Assembly (NCBI GenBank): GCA_017590115.1
Contig: JAGGNK010000002.1
Span: forward strand, 17,975,264 to 18,039,263
Length of the DNA stretch: 64,000 nucleotides
Direction: 5' to 3'
From: Montifringilla adamsi
Taxonomy: Eukaryota; Chordata; Aves; Passeriformes; Passeridae
Below the pieces are notes generated by a model. It ran no database searches and was not told the DNA's origin. It saw only the letters and a program-made list of their open reading frames with translations. Positions 11,231 to 24,420 of this stretch are shown in pieces (within the stretch, counting starts at the first letter, position 1; each line of letters opens with the position of its first letter). The translations under genes were made by a program, and so were the position numbers.

Positions 11231-14200
11231 CTGCTTTAAACCACAAATCCGCATTATTGCTTCTAGCTCCTAAGTTTGGGAGCCTTTTCCGAGGTCTCAG
11301 GTCAAATGCTGGGTTTAATTCTGAGCTTTTCCTTGCAGGCCCAAAGCTCTGAGGTTCCCTGCACTGGAGATCCCAGCACTGGTGGAGCTGGCAGTGCTGC
11401 AGCAGGCTCGGGTGGCTCTGAAGGACTGCAAACATCACTGCCAACTTTCCAACCCTGCTTTAACTTGGTGGAAAATGAACGACGCTCTGCAGGAGTGAGG
11501 TGAGAGGCGAGCTGAGCGTCCCAGATAAATTCTGGACACCTGAGGCGAGGTGAGGATTGAAGTGGTGTTAAACATTGTGGGCTCAGTTTGGTCAGAAACA
11601 CGTGCTGCTCTCCAGAACATCCCAGAGTGCATCTTCCCGAGGAGATTCCCAGCTTTATTCCAGTTCTGGGGCAGCAGAAATTGCCTTTGTTGGAGAGAGC
11701 AGCATCTCCCACTGCAGGGTCTCTGCCCATTATCTCCTCTTAGAGCCATCCCCACGCTCATCAGTTGTTTCTGCTGCTCCCTGCTCAGGGCCGGTGGCAG
11801 CGCAGGAAAAATGGGAGTGCAGAGGAAACTATCTGCAGTGCAAACACATTTTGGGTAATTAAGCTGGAATTGTTTACTGCTGATGTTGTTCTGAGGGAGA
11901 ATACGAATGAAACAAATGCGAGACGATCGCGGTTGTTGAGCAGCACCCGCTACTGCTTAAATTCCAGACAAAAAATTATGTGTGATTACTGAAGGTAATT
12001 GTAACTTTGGATTAAATATGCCCAGGAAATAAAAAAAAAAAGAGCAATACATAACTAAAGGTGGCAAAGGCATACAGTTAAAAGTTATTACCCAGCAAAA
12101 TTAATGTTTCCAGTACAGCCTTGTTTGGGCTTCCTTGTGTGAATGGATTCTTCCCCCATGCATTACACACACGCCTGCAATTTTTAACTCAGAACGTGGG
12201 CTTTGTCTTGGCCACCAAGATAATGTAATTCACCCAATGAGCAGAGGTTCAATATTTCATTTAATTCTTACTGTTAATTGCTGTTTGTCTGCCTGGCTTA
12301 CTGGATCCCCAGGGCTTTGGTGTGGGGAAGGAGCTGTTCATCACCGCATTGTCTGTGAGTGGCTCTCCTCAACACAATGCAGGGGTGTCTCTCCAACATA
12401 CCTTTGATTTATACCCTCTCACACTGCTCCTTGGAGATGGAGGGCTACTATTTCCATTCCACAGATAAGAAAGTAAAAACCAAAGACGCTGAGGACAAAA
12501 GCTTTCGCTAATTTCAGAAAACTTGAAATTTTTTGTTCAAATCAATGCTCTGAATTTCCACAGAAAAAAGTCCAGGTGCTGGGGGAAAACCCATCCCCAC
12601 AGAGCTACAGATTTCCTATGAGGAAGCTTGCTTTAAAAAGTCTCAAAAAATCCTATCTTTTTTAAACTTATAATCATAATTTTTTGGTTAAGTTTGCCTT
12701 CAGCTTTGCCTCCAGGAGGAGCCAGGAGGAACGTGCCTGATTTCAGCCTGGCCGTGTGGCAGTGACACAGGTACAGGTCCTGTTCCAGATGTTCTCTGTT
12801 CTCTCCACAGCTCCTGCCAGCCTGGGATCTCAGGTGAGAGAAGCAGACTTGCTCTTTTCAGCCTGCACAACCTGGATGTCACTTTAAACACCAGGCTCAA
12901 CCATAATTCCTCCGTTTCATTTATTTTTCCTGGTTAGATCCACTCAATCCGTACCGAGAACAAACACCTTCAGGGTCTTTGCTCAGAACAGTGTGAAGAA
13001 ACTCTGCTTGCATATTTATTCCTCCAACAAATTAGCTCAAAAACCAAGAGAATTGTTGCTGAGACATTGCCACAATTATATACAAGGGCTGCCACACAGG
13101 AAAGCTGAGAAATCACCATAATGCCTGGGTTTTGTCCTCTCTGTGAACCCTCCCCTGGCACCTGTTGGGAGCCCAAAAGACACCTTGTGGTTCTACAGAA
13201 TCTTTTCTAAGTCTACAATCGGAACTTTTGCAATGTTTGTGAAAGGGAAAACAATTTTTGTCCATGTTTTTTCCCTCTGAATGCTTTCCCAGATCTCAAA
13301 TTTATAAATCTTGTATGTATTAATAATTTGCTCTTTGTCAACATGCTTAGAAAAGAATCCTTGACAAACAAATTTCTTAGGCATGACAGTGCAGCTCTTA
13401 ATTAAAAATATAATTCAGGCAGCAAGAAGCCAGAGACAGTCAGTGGAACAATTTTTCGTTGAAGAATTAGAGAACAAAAATGCAGTCAGTGATATAATTT
13501 GAGCTTTTCTAACTCTTTTCTGCTACACAGTTTGATTGTTAATTCTAGATGAATAGAGAACTAAATGCTTTTAAGGATGTAAAAAGCCTGCAATCTCTTT
13601 CTTCTTTGTCCACCTTTGCTGAAGTTATTAATTATATATTATCTTTTTTAAGTGTAACATTTCCTCCTAATTAAACTCTTCCAAAGGTAAGGAGGTATTC
13701 TTGTTTTTATAGATCAGAACAACTGATATGGGGATTGGGCTAAAAGTGTTTTTGTAAAACATCACATTTTCTTCAGACCAGAAGGGAGCCTGTTCTGCTT
13801 TACATATGAAGAAAAAAACCCCCCAAATTTACAAATCAGAGTTGAAAATTTCACCATTATATGAATATAAAGGGGGAAATGGGACAAGCAGGCCCATCTC
13901 CCAGGCGTTCCTTTTGGTGGGATTTCTCCAGCTATGTATTTTGGAATAATTCCAGCATTTATATTTAAAAAAAAACCCAACAACAACAAACAAAGCAAAC
14001 CCCTCCCTGTGTTACTGTCCCACCCTGCTTCCATTGCAGCAGGATGCAGAGGAAAGCCATCATTCATGAATGATTTTCCACAGCACTGCCACAGAACACC
14101 TTGCCCATGGCTGCAAAGGAAAATGCTTTCTTGGAGTCTCCATGGAGATGGCTCAAACCAGTGGGCTTGGATTTGGAATTGTTGTGTATCGGGATATATA

Positions 14201-14868
14201 TAATTTATTAATGCAGCTTGTTTGATAGGTGAGGACTTCTGGAGAGAGGATAATGCAGCCATTTCCAAGGATGTGACTGTTCCATGAAAGCTGCTCGGCC
14301 AAACGAGCAAAACTGAGCCTTAAAACTGGGTAAACAGTGCTGGAGAGAAATGATTGCAGAACTTCTTTTGTCATATTTGCTCAGATCTTAGATAATCCTG
14401 AGAGCAATACTGTACTTACACAACTAACAGAGAAGTCAGGTTTGCCTTAAAACACTCCATTAAATCCTTTCTTTTGTCACTGTCTTGCATTTAGTACATG
14501 GATTGGGAGGAAATGTCTTGCCTGTTTGCACAAATGTAAATTATTTTCAGTGCATGTGCAAAATTGTTCAACTGATTTGAAATAACAGGATCTGCACGAG
14601 CCAAGTGAGCAGTTGATATTCCAGTGATTATTTTCTACCCAGTTGCCTGCTGTGAATTTGAGTCTTCATTGGTGACAGATCTATCTATAGAAATGCAGAG
14701 AAATAGAGAGTAAATATCTTTTTTTTTTCCCTTTTTCTTTCCTAATTTCTCTAGAAACTAAGGTCAAGAGTCCCTTTGTGATGTGTGATGGTGGTAATGG
14801 AGACTAATATATGGCTTCCTTTGATGGGAATGTGCTTACTCCCCTCTATTTGCTTTCTAAGTTGAAAT
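11231..14868. other. Unique sequence with a GC-richer start, no gene seen
   Basis: The first 600 bases are moderately GC-rich, with overlapping frames on both strands (11276-11862) and no recognisable product. The remainder is AT-rich. The 182-codon reverse frame at 13762-14310 is among the longest non-repetitive frames in the window. It shows no domain, and its composition follows the local DNA. Confidence 0.55.
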
Positions 14869-15019
14869 TAAAAAAACCTCTAACAAAAAACAACAGCAGT
14901 AAACCAAATCAACCAAAAAAACCCAAAAAAACCAAACAAACAAAAAAAACCAAAAAAAAAAACCAAACAACAACAAAAAAACCCAAAACAAACCAAGAAA
15001 ACCAAACCAACCCCCAAAT
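14869..15019. repeat. A/C-only low-complexity tract (CAAA/CCAAA-like)
   Basis: About 150 bases consist almost entirely of A runs separated by CC or C, with no regular period. The reverse strand is a T/G tract that stays open in two frames, giving Phe/Leu/Trp/Gly-rich polypeptides. These are composition artefacts. It lies directly against the duplication that follows. Confidence 0.9.
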
Positions 15020-15222
15020 AAACAATAAAAACCCCACATCTGCATTTGATAAAAGCATTTGAACATCTGCATTTGAACAATCCTGTTCCTGTACAGTCCA
15101 TCTTTAAATTCATTAAGGAACCCCTTGTCAAACAATAAAAGCCCCACGTCTGCATTTGATAAAAGTCCAAAACAATCCTGTTCCTGTACAGTCCATCTTT
15201 AAATTCATTAAGGAACCCCTTG
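15020..15222. repeat. Two-copy tandem duplication, 110-bp offset
   Basis: Copy one is 15020-15128 and copy two 15130-15222. Both begin AAACAATAAAA and end CATTAAGGAACCCCTTGT. Copy one is longer because it holds a small internal repeat of CATTTGAACA / CATCTGCATTTGAACA that is absent from copy two. A few substitutions (ACATC versus ACGTC) show that the event is not very recent. Confidence 0.95.
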
Positions 15223-18200
15223 TTCTAATTAAAGTTACACCACATGGAAATGAATCAAAATGCCATTTTGTTATTCTCATCTGGTAACAAAGATCTCTTC
15301 CCTGTTTGCTCACAAGACACAAACTTCATTTTTGGGACAGAATTGCAGAATTCTTCCCTCGGCATTTCTTTACTGACACAGAAGCTTTTAATACCAAAGG
15401 AATGTAAATATCTTTATCATTATCTCAATGCTTTGCTGTGTGGACTCGTGGAGATTTTGTGGTAAAAAAAGACTGATTTTTACTTGATGCTTTCAGCAGT
15501 TCTGTTGGTGTGTTGTCCATTGCTTCAGGGTTTGGTTTTTCTTCTTCTTCTTTTTTTTTATCTTTCTTCTCCTCTTTTTTCTGCTGGTTTTAGCTTTGAT
15601 CTAATTGGGAAAAGTTTCTGGCTCAACCAGATCTTCTCCATGGAACTTTGACAGCCACTGGACGTGCAGAAGAGCTCCTCCCAGCATTCCTTCCAGCAAT
15701 AAATGCAGATATTTCCCACTCCCTTGATTTAAGAAGTCAGAGTTTTGGCTTGGATGAGTATTGGTAGAAGCCTCCTCAGTCCAGTGAGTTTTTCTTTTTA
15801 CCTAGAACTAAAAAAAAAGCTGGGATTTTCACTGCAGGCTCTGTTGGGGGCAGTGCCTTGGGAGGATGAAAGCTTTGTTTGCTCCAACCCCAATAAATCC
15901 CTTACCTGGCATCACTGCTGCTTTGCACTATGGATGTTGAGAAAACTTTATTCCCAGAAGGACCACAAAAAAGGTTTTTTGCAAATATGGCTTTTCCCAT
16001 CTTTCTCTCTGCATCCTTTCTTTTCTTTTTTTCCCCAAGTCCTTTCTCTTTTTGGTAATTTCAGCAGGTCAAGCTGAGGTTTGCTGGTCTCAGACTTTGA
16101 TCAATACATTTCCCTACCAAAAATAAGCTGGTTTTTCTTCTATTTTCAAATCAATACCCTAAAGTCTGAAAAATAGTTCAGCAAGATCAAACCCGTGGCA
16201 TTTAAACAATCCTACCATAACAGACTTGTGTTCACGTTTGGAGATAAAACTGCACTTACCTCAGCTTGGAGTTCAGGGGCCTTTATTGCAAATATTATTC
16301 TTTCCATAAGTTTACACAATATTTACAAAAATTAAAATGCTCCTGCTTTGTGGTTTTGGGGTTTTTTGGGTTTTTTGGTTTTTTTCTGTTTTTTTAAATC
16401 TGTCTTTATAGAAGCTACTTTTTCCCACTTTTTACTTCTTTTTTCCAAGTGCAGAAAACACTTTCAAAGTCACCCCGGGGAAAGCTCTAAGCCAGAGGAC
16501 ATACAGCATTTTCACTTTTTTGTGCTTCAGGCTAAGGTGGTTGGACTGATCCATCATCTGAGTCGTAGGCAGAGCATAAATCATGTATGAAATGTCAGCT
16601 GAAATGTTAGTGCCCCTTCATGTCATTAATTTCATGTTTTTAATCTTCTCTCTGTATCATCTACAGAAATTCCCCAGCACAAACACAGTTGCAAGTAGAA
16701 ACACTTCAGAGGGTTTGGCTTGGTTCTAGCTGCTTTTGTTTTTTTGCTGTCTTGCTCCTTTGGAGGGGGAACGTTTGTGGATTTTTGTTTGTTTGGGTTT
16801 CTCAGCGGTACAAAAGTTGAAGGGAGACACGCAAAGGTTTTTTAATGACTGCTGCGCAAGGTTTGGGCAAAATCTCATTTTCTAGACAGAAAATCTAGGT
16901 GAGATTCCTGAAGTACAAAGCAATTCCAGTGGAATTCCAGCAGCCAGCAGAATTTAGCCGCTATTTTTAATTAGGAAATGCAGTATATCTTCCCTCAGAA
17001 CTATTTAAATTCCTGTAAATGGATCTCAAAAGACACTCCAGTCCTGAGTAAAAGAAATGCAATATTTGATCTTCCTCCTTTGTGTGTGAGAGGACAGAAA
17101 AATCAGGAAAGAAACAGAAGTTATGCTGTGGAATTCAGAACTTTCTCAGAGGATGTGGAGCCCAGGGAGGTTTGGCTGCATGGCAGAATTCGGGTTTTCA
17201 CAAACATAACAGACTTCCATTGCTTTGCACATTGTCCTGCTGCATGTTGGAAACCAAACAAATGAAATAATCTCTCTGCTGGGAGTAATGCAGGCTTTTT
17301 GTCTGGAAATTCACCTGAATTCCCACATTTCTCTAGATATGACATCACTGGACAGACTCTACCTTTGTGACCTCATGTCTGCCTCTTTCAGCTGTGGAGC
17401 TAAAATATTCTCATTATTTTCTTTTGTAGTTATATTTGTCCTCTTTCTTGCCTGTTGCTTTTATCAATATTAAATGTAACGTAAATTCATTGCTGCTCCA
17501 GAATCCCTGAAATTGAATTTACTGTTCCAATATTAATACAATTATGAACTTCCTTCTGGAAACTCTCCATCCTAAATCCAAGTTACTGTTGCATATTCTG
17601 CTGGCCATGATGCCCTCCTGTTCATTTGCTGTTAATACAGAAGTTTTTATGCTTTTTCTTTACCTAGGTGCTTTTCAGATAAATGCAACCTTTTTTCCTA
17701 ATGAAATTCTCAGACTGAAGAATTTATTGTTGTTATTTTTATTCTTGCCACTTGCCTTGGGAAAGCAGAGACTTTGTGAAGAAACTGTTTCATTTTTCAC
17801 TGACCTGCACTCTGCTGAACTATGTTAATTTTCCTTATCAGTCGGCCATAGAAAGATAAACTGAGGTGTTTATCAAAATAAAATTTTGTGAAGGTTACAT
17901 TTTCACATCCTCAGCTCCTTAACTTTATCCCTTCATAGAAAATGAAGCAATCTCCAAGTGCACAGGTTAAAGCAGAGAAGTGGCCTTTTCTCCCTGCCAG
18001 AGATTTTCAGAATAAATGAGAGTTATTCCTGCTCTTTGCATCCCTCTGGATCTCTGGAATGCTGTTATTCCCCCATTCCATCTTGCTATTTGTATAAATA
18101 TCTCATTTTAATTCAATCCACAAACACAGAATTTGCCTTTTCTGATTCTGTGGGTGTTTCAGAAATACTGATTTTATTGAACCTCAGGCCTTTAGTTACC

Positions 18201-18239
18201 TGGATTTTTTTTTTCCACTCCAGGTAATTTCCTTGATAA
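15223..18239. other. Unique AT-rich sequence with polypyrimidine tracts
   Basis: There are pyrimidine-rich stretches at about 15530-15590 (TTC repeats and T runs) and 16005-16055, and T/G runs at about 16350-16400. No gene is recognised; frames at 15745-16077, 16978-17265 and 17544-17828 lack known domains. Confidence 0.55.
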
Positions 18240-19330
18240 GAATTAAAATACTTTCTGTTTCTACAGATGATAAATTTTCTTATTAAAAAAAGACTAAAAG
18301 GCTGAATTCCTTCTTAAAACCGTAAGGTATTCTATCAATCAAATATATTACAACTGATTAAAACAAGCTTGAGGCAAAAAAGAAAATAAGAATCAAACGT
18401 AACAGTTTTGAAAATTTAGCCTCCTATTTTGAATTAAATCAGAGAATAACTATAGTGACTTTCCAGAGCCTTTGATAAAAAGGCAGCTCAATCCTTTTAA
18501 AAGGTATTCCAGTCTATCGTTCAGATAAGCAAAAAGCAAAGGAGATTGGAATTGCAAACCAATGCTTTTTTCACTCTCAGGAATTGAAGAGTTTATCAAT
18601 TCCCCTTAAACACAACTGAAATCACATTTGCAATCTGATTTTTACTTTTTAACTGCTGTCTAAGAGCATTTGCCATAATTATGTTGGAAAAGCATTATGA
18701 GTCCAAATACAGAATTTTTCCAGAAAAAATATTTTAATTGATGATTTTAAGAGGGAAGAATAAATTCTGTGCTTTCATTTGTTATTTTTCTCCTTAAATC
18801 ATATTTATAAAGGTTAGGGAGTATATTTGTCTTTTCTTTAATTATCAAATGATTAATTTGTCCAAGTAGCCTGCAATATTTCTTAGCCCAAGTAATAAAT
18901 TCACAGATTGTTGAGCAGCCAAGGCAGTTGCAGATGCAAATTTTTTTTTTTTTCAGAGTAGCTCTCAGCCAGTTAAAAACTCAATAGTTGAGCTGAACTT
19001 CTATTGTAATTCCATCACAGTTATTTAGCTAAAAGAAGCAATTCCAGAATTTTCAGACAGGCCCATGATAGCAATGCATAATCCTTAAAATTGTGACACT
19101 GATATTACTTTAGACCTTTTTATGGCAAGATTAAAAGGGCTTTAATACCTTTCTCTCCCAAAGTGGTGTGGAAATACTGTCTCCTCTGCTTCCTGAAATA
19201 GCTGCTCAGGCTTGCAATCACTTAAAAATATTATCTTGGGAGTTTTCAGGGCACAAAAGTTAAAAGATAAATTGTGCTGCTCCTCCAAATGTTAGGATAT
19301 GCATGCTAATCTGACATTTCTGAGCAAGGG
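18240..19330. other. AT-rich block, candidate conserved noncoding DNA
   Basis: About 1.1 kb of unique, very AT-rich sequence. It has no open frame of note and no recognisable repeat apart from a T run at 18941-18953. It contains many TAATT, CAAT and TTTATGGC-like motifs. This texture is typical of vertebrate conserved noncoding elements but is not proof of one. Confidence 0.22.
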
Positions 19331-22300
19331 ATGGAATGAAAACGTCCTGGAGTAGGAGAGAGGCTGTTGGACAATAGGTGCTCATTAAGAAACCATCAGC
19401 TTGTGATTAACTACACAGATACCTGCAAAATCTTTAGAATTCGAGTTTTTTTAAGAACCAGGAGAAATACTTGAGGATCCATTCATGTGCACACGTAATG
19501 ATCCTCACATAGAAAGTCACAACAGTGCAGACCTTCCAAACAGTTCCATTATTGTCATTAGTTTTCATTTCCTCCGTCGATTCTTCTCAAGAAATCCAGG
19601 ACGATCACTGAATATTGAAGGAAAAGAAGGAAATCCAGGATATTTTGTTTCTGATTCTTGAGTTGTGTCAGGTTGTGGAGGAGCTCTTTATAACAGGGCA
19701 GTGTTTAGCTCTTGATGGAAATACAGCAGCTGCTGTCGCTTCTCTGGAGATCCCTTTGAAAGTCATCTGCATTTCAAGTCTGATAAAATTATCTTTGTGT
19801 CCTGGAAGTCAGTTAAGGCATGGAAAATCCTGCTGCAAAATCGCTGATCTGCCCTGATCCCTGATTGCTCACTGGGAACTGCTCTCGCAGCCTGAGCAAG
19901 CAGAAACCCTTGTGCTGTGTGAGCCCAGACCCATTCCAGATAAAGCTGCAGCATTTCTGTAGATCCTGTCCTGTGCTCATCAGCATTTTCATCAGCATGT
20001 GATGGTGATGGTGCTCATAAAAAGAAACCCAAAAATGCCAAACCTGTGTAGGGAGAGGGAACCCTGCAGGGCCCCAGGAGCTCAGGTGTGATGGAGTCAC
20101 CTGAGACCCCAGCCCTGGGTCCTGCTGGCCCTGGGCTCTGCTCCTGGTGCTCCTCAGCTCTCTGCCAGCTCTGGGTCCTTTCTGAAATCACTTTATCCTC
20201 CCTGGGCACTCCAGAGTGAGGGATGGAACCCCTGCACCCCTAAGGCTGACTGCAATCTCTGCAGGGGCTGTCAAAGACTCCTCTGACCCACGAGCTGTTT
20301 GAATGCCAGCCTAAATGATACCCCCAAAGTGGCGTTGCAGAAAGGTTTCTTCTCATTATTTTTATTTGTTTCCCTTTCTTTAACTTTTTTTTTCAGCCTG
20401 TGGATGGACTGTAAATGGAATTGCAAGAGCAGGGTGCAGCAGCTCACACCCAGCAGAAGCAGGGAATCCTTTCTGGGCAGGCATTGAAGGCTGCTAGGTC
20501 ACTCTCTGCATCTTTCCCAGTTGATAACTCAGCTGGATGCTGAGGTTTAACCTGATTTCTACCAAATCAACATTTGAACACAAGTCTGACTTAAACAGAC
20601 AGAAGATAATTACGTTTAATAAGCACGTGTGAAATGAGATGTTGGAGAACACAAACAAACCCTTGAGAGAACAATTGAGCAGAATTGAGCATTAGCTGCC
20701 ACCATCAGCACCCTCCCCTCTGCAACTCTGCTACTCATCTCCTCCAGAAAAAAGGTAAGCTCAAAATTAGGCAGAGCTTTTAAAAAAAGCGTGTGTTTCT
20801 TTAATTAATCTTTGCTCTCCTCTAGTTTTTAACCATGACATGTTACATGAAACAGAAAATGTATCAGCTATGCTGTCAGGAAATACTGTCAGTGAAATGT
20901 CCAGTGTTGTTGCTCTTGTTTACCAAAGAATTTTTTCCTTTTTGCATTTTAGGTGTTTAACAGCTTAAAATACTTCCCCAGTGAAGCATACACAGGTTAA
21001 TATTTCATTACAAGAACTTTATTACATCACATTCTAGCTTTTAAAAAAACCCCAAAACAAAGGATGCCAATTTTCTCTCTTTCTGTAAAAATAGAAACGA
21101 GAGGAATTAGGGCTCTCTAACCCACCTGAGAACAAGGGTCTGCTTAGCTCTGAGACCAGCAGCAGGTATGAGGAGAAATATATTGATTGGTAATTAGTGA
21201 TGCTCTAGCATCTTCTGACCACAGGAAGGGCTCTATTTCACTGTGCTGGTGTTTGGTTTTGGTTTGTTTTTTTTTTTTATTTGTTCCTCTAATCTGTGCT
21301 AGAACTCCCCTTGTGTTAACATTCCCTGAGTCTGGAAGCAACAAGTTTCAGTGTTACAGTTTGTGTTTTATTGAGGGCTCAGTGCCAAATGAAGAATTAT
21401 AATTATCTGTTTTTGTCACTCCCTGTTCACAGAGCCCGTGCCACTCATGACTCACAGGCTTTGATAAAAACCTGGTGGATTTTGTGCCCAACAGAAACAA
21501 AAACTTCTCAAGTTTAGCTGTAAGGAAATAACTCCACACGTTTTCACTTCCCTGTGCTACTGTTACTTGTTGTGTTTTACTATTTTACTTTTCCTAGATG
21601 AATAACCTGTAATGCACAAAGGATTCAGAAGCACGGAATGGATTTCTGTTCTAAAACAATGATGTTTTCGATTTTGTTCTCATTCCATTTTCTAAAAATT
21701 CAATTGCTTTCTGTTTGCCTTTGAGCTGATGCTTTTGTAGAATTGTCTATCATAATTCCAGCAACATCTTTCTATGCAGCTTGGTCAGAGCCCAGCACTG
21801 GAGATGCGAATTAAGATTTTTTTTTTCCCCTCATTGTGCATTGTTTTTATGTCTATCAACAGCACATTTCAGCTGACATTTTATTGCCACTTTCTCAAAC
21901 TTGCAATAAAATCTCATTTTATTAACACCATTAGATGAGAAACAGAAAAGTTTGTAACTCAGTAAAGTTTTATTTCAATTTTTTTTCTGAATAGGACTCA
22001 GTACAAACCTCCTCCACAGTAAAAGTTAACCTGGACCCCCAAACAACTTCATTTAGAAACTTCAGCAAGGGATCTTTTCAAAGCCCTTTGGCATGGTGTT
22101 ATTAACCACAAAATCTTCTCTTCTTCTCTGATCATCTTACCTGCTTTTTGTCTCCTTCTCAGTGCCAAAATCTGCTGATTGGACACCAGTTTGCAAAATA
22201 TTCGAGTGGCAATGTGCTAGATCCTGTGGTTGTAAATGCAGTGCAGGATACAGCACCAAATAACACAGGAGGGTTACACAGGAACTGCCCCATGTCAAAT

Positions 22301-23432
22301 GCACCACTGCAAAAAACCTAAAAAAATAAGTGAAAGTCAAAAATAACTAACTTTGTTTGCTTAGGAAGAGTATGTTTTGTAAACAAGAGCAGTACATAGG
22401 TAATTATAGAAAAGTAAGAATAACAATACTTAGGTTAAAGTTTACCATAAAAGAACAGGAGCAGATTACCACGGAAAAGCTTGGAAAAGATCTTATTTAT
22501 TATTAAAAATGAGCTGTAGTGGTTTTGTACAAAAAGTTCTGTAGAATATCCTTTATTCCTGAGCCAAGTGGAAGAATTACTGAGAAAGATTTCTCTAAGA
22601 GTTTGTGTGCCTTTCCATATGTCACAGTTTAACAGACACTAGCAGGTCTGTTTATATCATCATTTCTTTCTCTTAAAAAAAAAATAAAAATGCTCTTTGC
22701 TAGTTTTCATATGTTCCCTAAAGATTTTCATCTTGAAAATAAAAGAGCTTAATTATTTCCATAATGGAAGGATTAGTGTTCCCATGAGCAGATTCTTTCT
22801 GTTTAAAAGTCATTGTAGGTGTAATAAAATGCAAGCAGTTCATGACCAATGCAGCTGCTTCACAAATTACTGGAGTTCAAAAAATAAAGGAATAATGAAA
22901 AAAAACCCAAAAACTGCCCAACCAAACAACAAGAGAAAAGAAATTTTTAAAAAGAGGATTAAAAATAAAACTAAACAAGCCTAGTGCCATCAGGTCAAAT
23001 TAGTGGAGAACAGTGTAATACACTAGCTGACACCTAAAGAACCCTGAACGTTTCCGTGGTTTTTCACAAGAGGGTTTGGGGATGTTACATAACAGCTGCC
23101 AGGAGAGTTCCCATGTCCTGAATGCCTTTGTATGTGCATTATTTTTTATTCCATACTGACCCATGGATTTGTGTTCTGTGCTCTCCCTGCCCTGCCACCA
23201 CGGGCTGCAGCCGGTTCAGGCTTTATTTACCCTCTGCATGGACCAGGGGCAGTGCTCAGCTCAGGAACACAGGTTACCCAAAGAACATGGCACCACAAGT
23301 GCAGCAGCTCTGGCTGCCTCCAAAGCTTGCTTCGTGCTGATTCTAAAGGAGAAGCCCGATGGATCCCAGGCAGTGGATTCAAGGAGTTTCCCAGAGCTCC
23401 CTGCTGCAGCACAGGTGGCACGGGTGGAGTTG
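19331..23432. other. Unique sequence, no gene seen
   Basis: AT-rich single-copy DNA with a GC-richer island at about 20040-20260. There are T or A runs near 20385, 21270, 21820, 22675 and 22900. No coding region, RNA gene or repeat family is recognised. Confidence 0.55.
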
Positions 23433-23616
23433 GTTTCCATCCATCCCTGCCTGGTTTCCTTCCATCCATCCATCCATCCATCCATCCATCCATCCATCCA
23501 CCCATCCATCCCTGCCTGGTTTCCATCCATCCATCCATCCATCCATCCATCCCTGCCTGGTTTCCACCCATCCCTGCCTGGTTTCCATCCATCCCTGCCT
23601 GGTTTCCATCCATCCC
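23433..23616. repeat. Compound (CCAT)n array with an 18-20 bp insert unit
   Basis: Runs of the tetramer CCAT are interrupted five times by the same segment, CATCCCTGCCTGGTTTCC, at about 23442, 23506, 23548, 23568 and 23589. The longest tetramer run is at 23462-23509. The array is open in several frames on both strands and gives Ile-His-Pro-Ser or Trp-Met-Asp-Gly repeats (frames at 23132-23765). These frames should not be called genes. Confidence 0.96.
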
Positions 23617-24178
23617 AGCTCTCCCTGCTGCACCAACAGGCTGAGAGACAGAGCAGGCAGTGTGGGCACTGCAGAGCTTCCCTCTCCTGCCCTTTTATTG
23701 CTTTACAGTCCCTTCCTGCTAATGCAGGAAGTCTCTTTATGGCTGTGAGAGTCTCACAGCTTTAAACTGCTCCTGTGTTTTCCGGGGACTTCACAAGCTC
23801 CCAGAGCAATTTAAACTCGGTGTGGAAAAGGAGACCTTAAAAGTTCTCTTCCTTTTTCTTACCTTTTAGGAAGTAGCATCAAACTGTCCTTTCAAAATGA
23901 GTCTGCATTTATGATTCAGTGCTGTGCAGCAGCCCAAGGGCCAGCCCAGATAAGCTGCAATAAATCATTCAAAGCAGGGAGATAATAACACTCCTATTTA
24001 AGATCCAGGTTTATATTATGTATGTTTATAAAACAGAAATAGGTGTCTCTGACTGAGTACCAACATCCCAGCCTATTTTGGGAAGTCTTTTCTGTGACTT
24101 ATGTAGTCTTTGATCAATTTTTACCAGTGTTCAGTGAACAACTTCATGTTTACTTATCTGAGGTTTTTTAAAAGTGTT
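23617..24178. other. Unique sequence, no gene seen
   Basis: Moderately GC-rich near the array, then AT-rich. Nothing recognised. Confidence 0.55.
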
Positions 24179-24179
24179 A

Positions 24180-24243
24180 AAAGTATAATAATTATAATTA
24201 AAGTAAATAAAATAAAAGTATAATAAGTATAATTAAAGTAAAT
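24180..24243. repeat. Two-copy 35-bp AT-rich tandem repeat
   Basis: AAAGTATAATAATTATAATT at 24180 recurs with one substitution at 24215. Both copies continue into AAAGTAAAT. The offset is 35 bp. Confidence 0.85.
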
Positions 24244-24420
24244 CCAGTACGTTGTAGCAACAGACTAGCGTCCTGTCATTGTGGAAAGACTACTTTAAAA
24301 TGCTGAATTTTGTCTTATGAAACTATAAATCTGTGCATAAAGGGGTGGTTTAGGTTATAACTGGTCCAATTTAACAGATACAAAAGGATGCAGCCCCATC
24401 ACCTGTTCCTCCTATCCCTC

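Noticed and set aside
13762..14310. 182-codon reverse-strand open frame
   Set aside because: No recognisable domain, no splice or promoter context, and low-complexity DNA inside it (A runs near 13970). Frames of this size are expected by chance in 64 kb read in six frames.
16978..17265. 95-codon forward frame that looks protein-like
   Set aside because: The amino-acid mix is plausible, but it is not bounded by convincing splice sites and matches no family I know.
23132..23765. Long overlapping frames with Ile-His-Pro-Ser or Trp-Met-Asp-Gly repeats
   Set aside because: Direct translation of the CCAT array in several frames and both strands.
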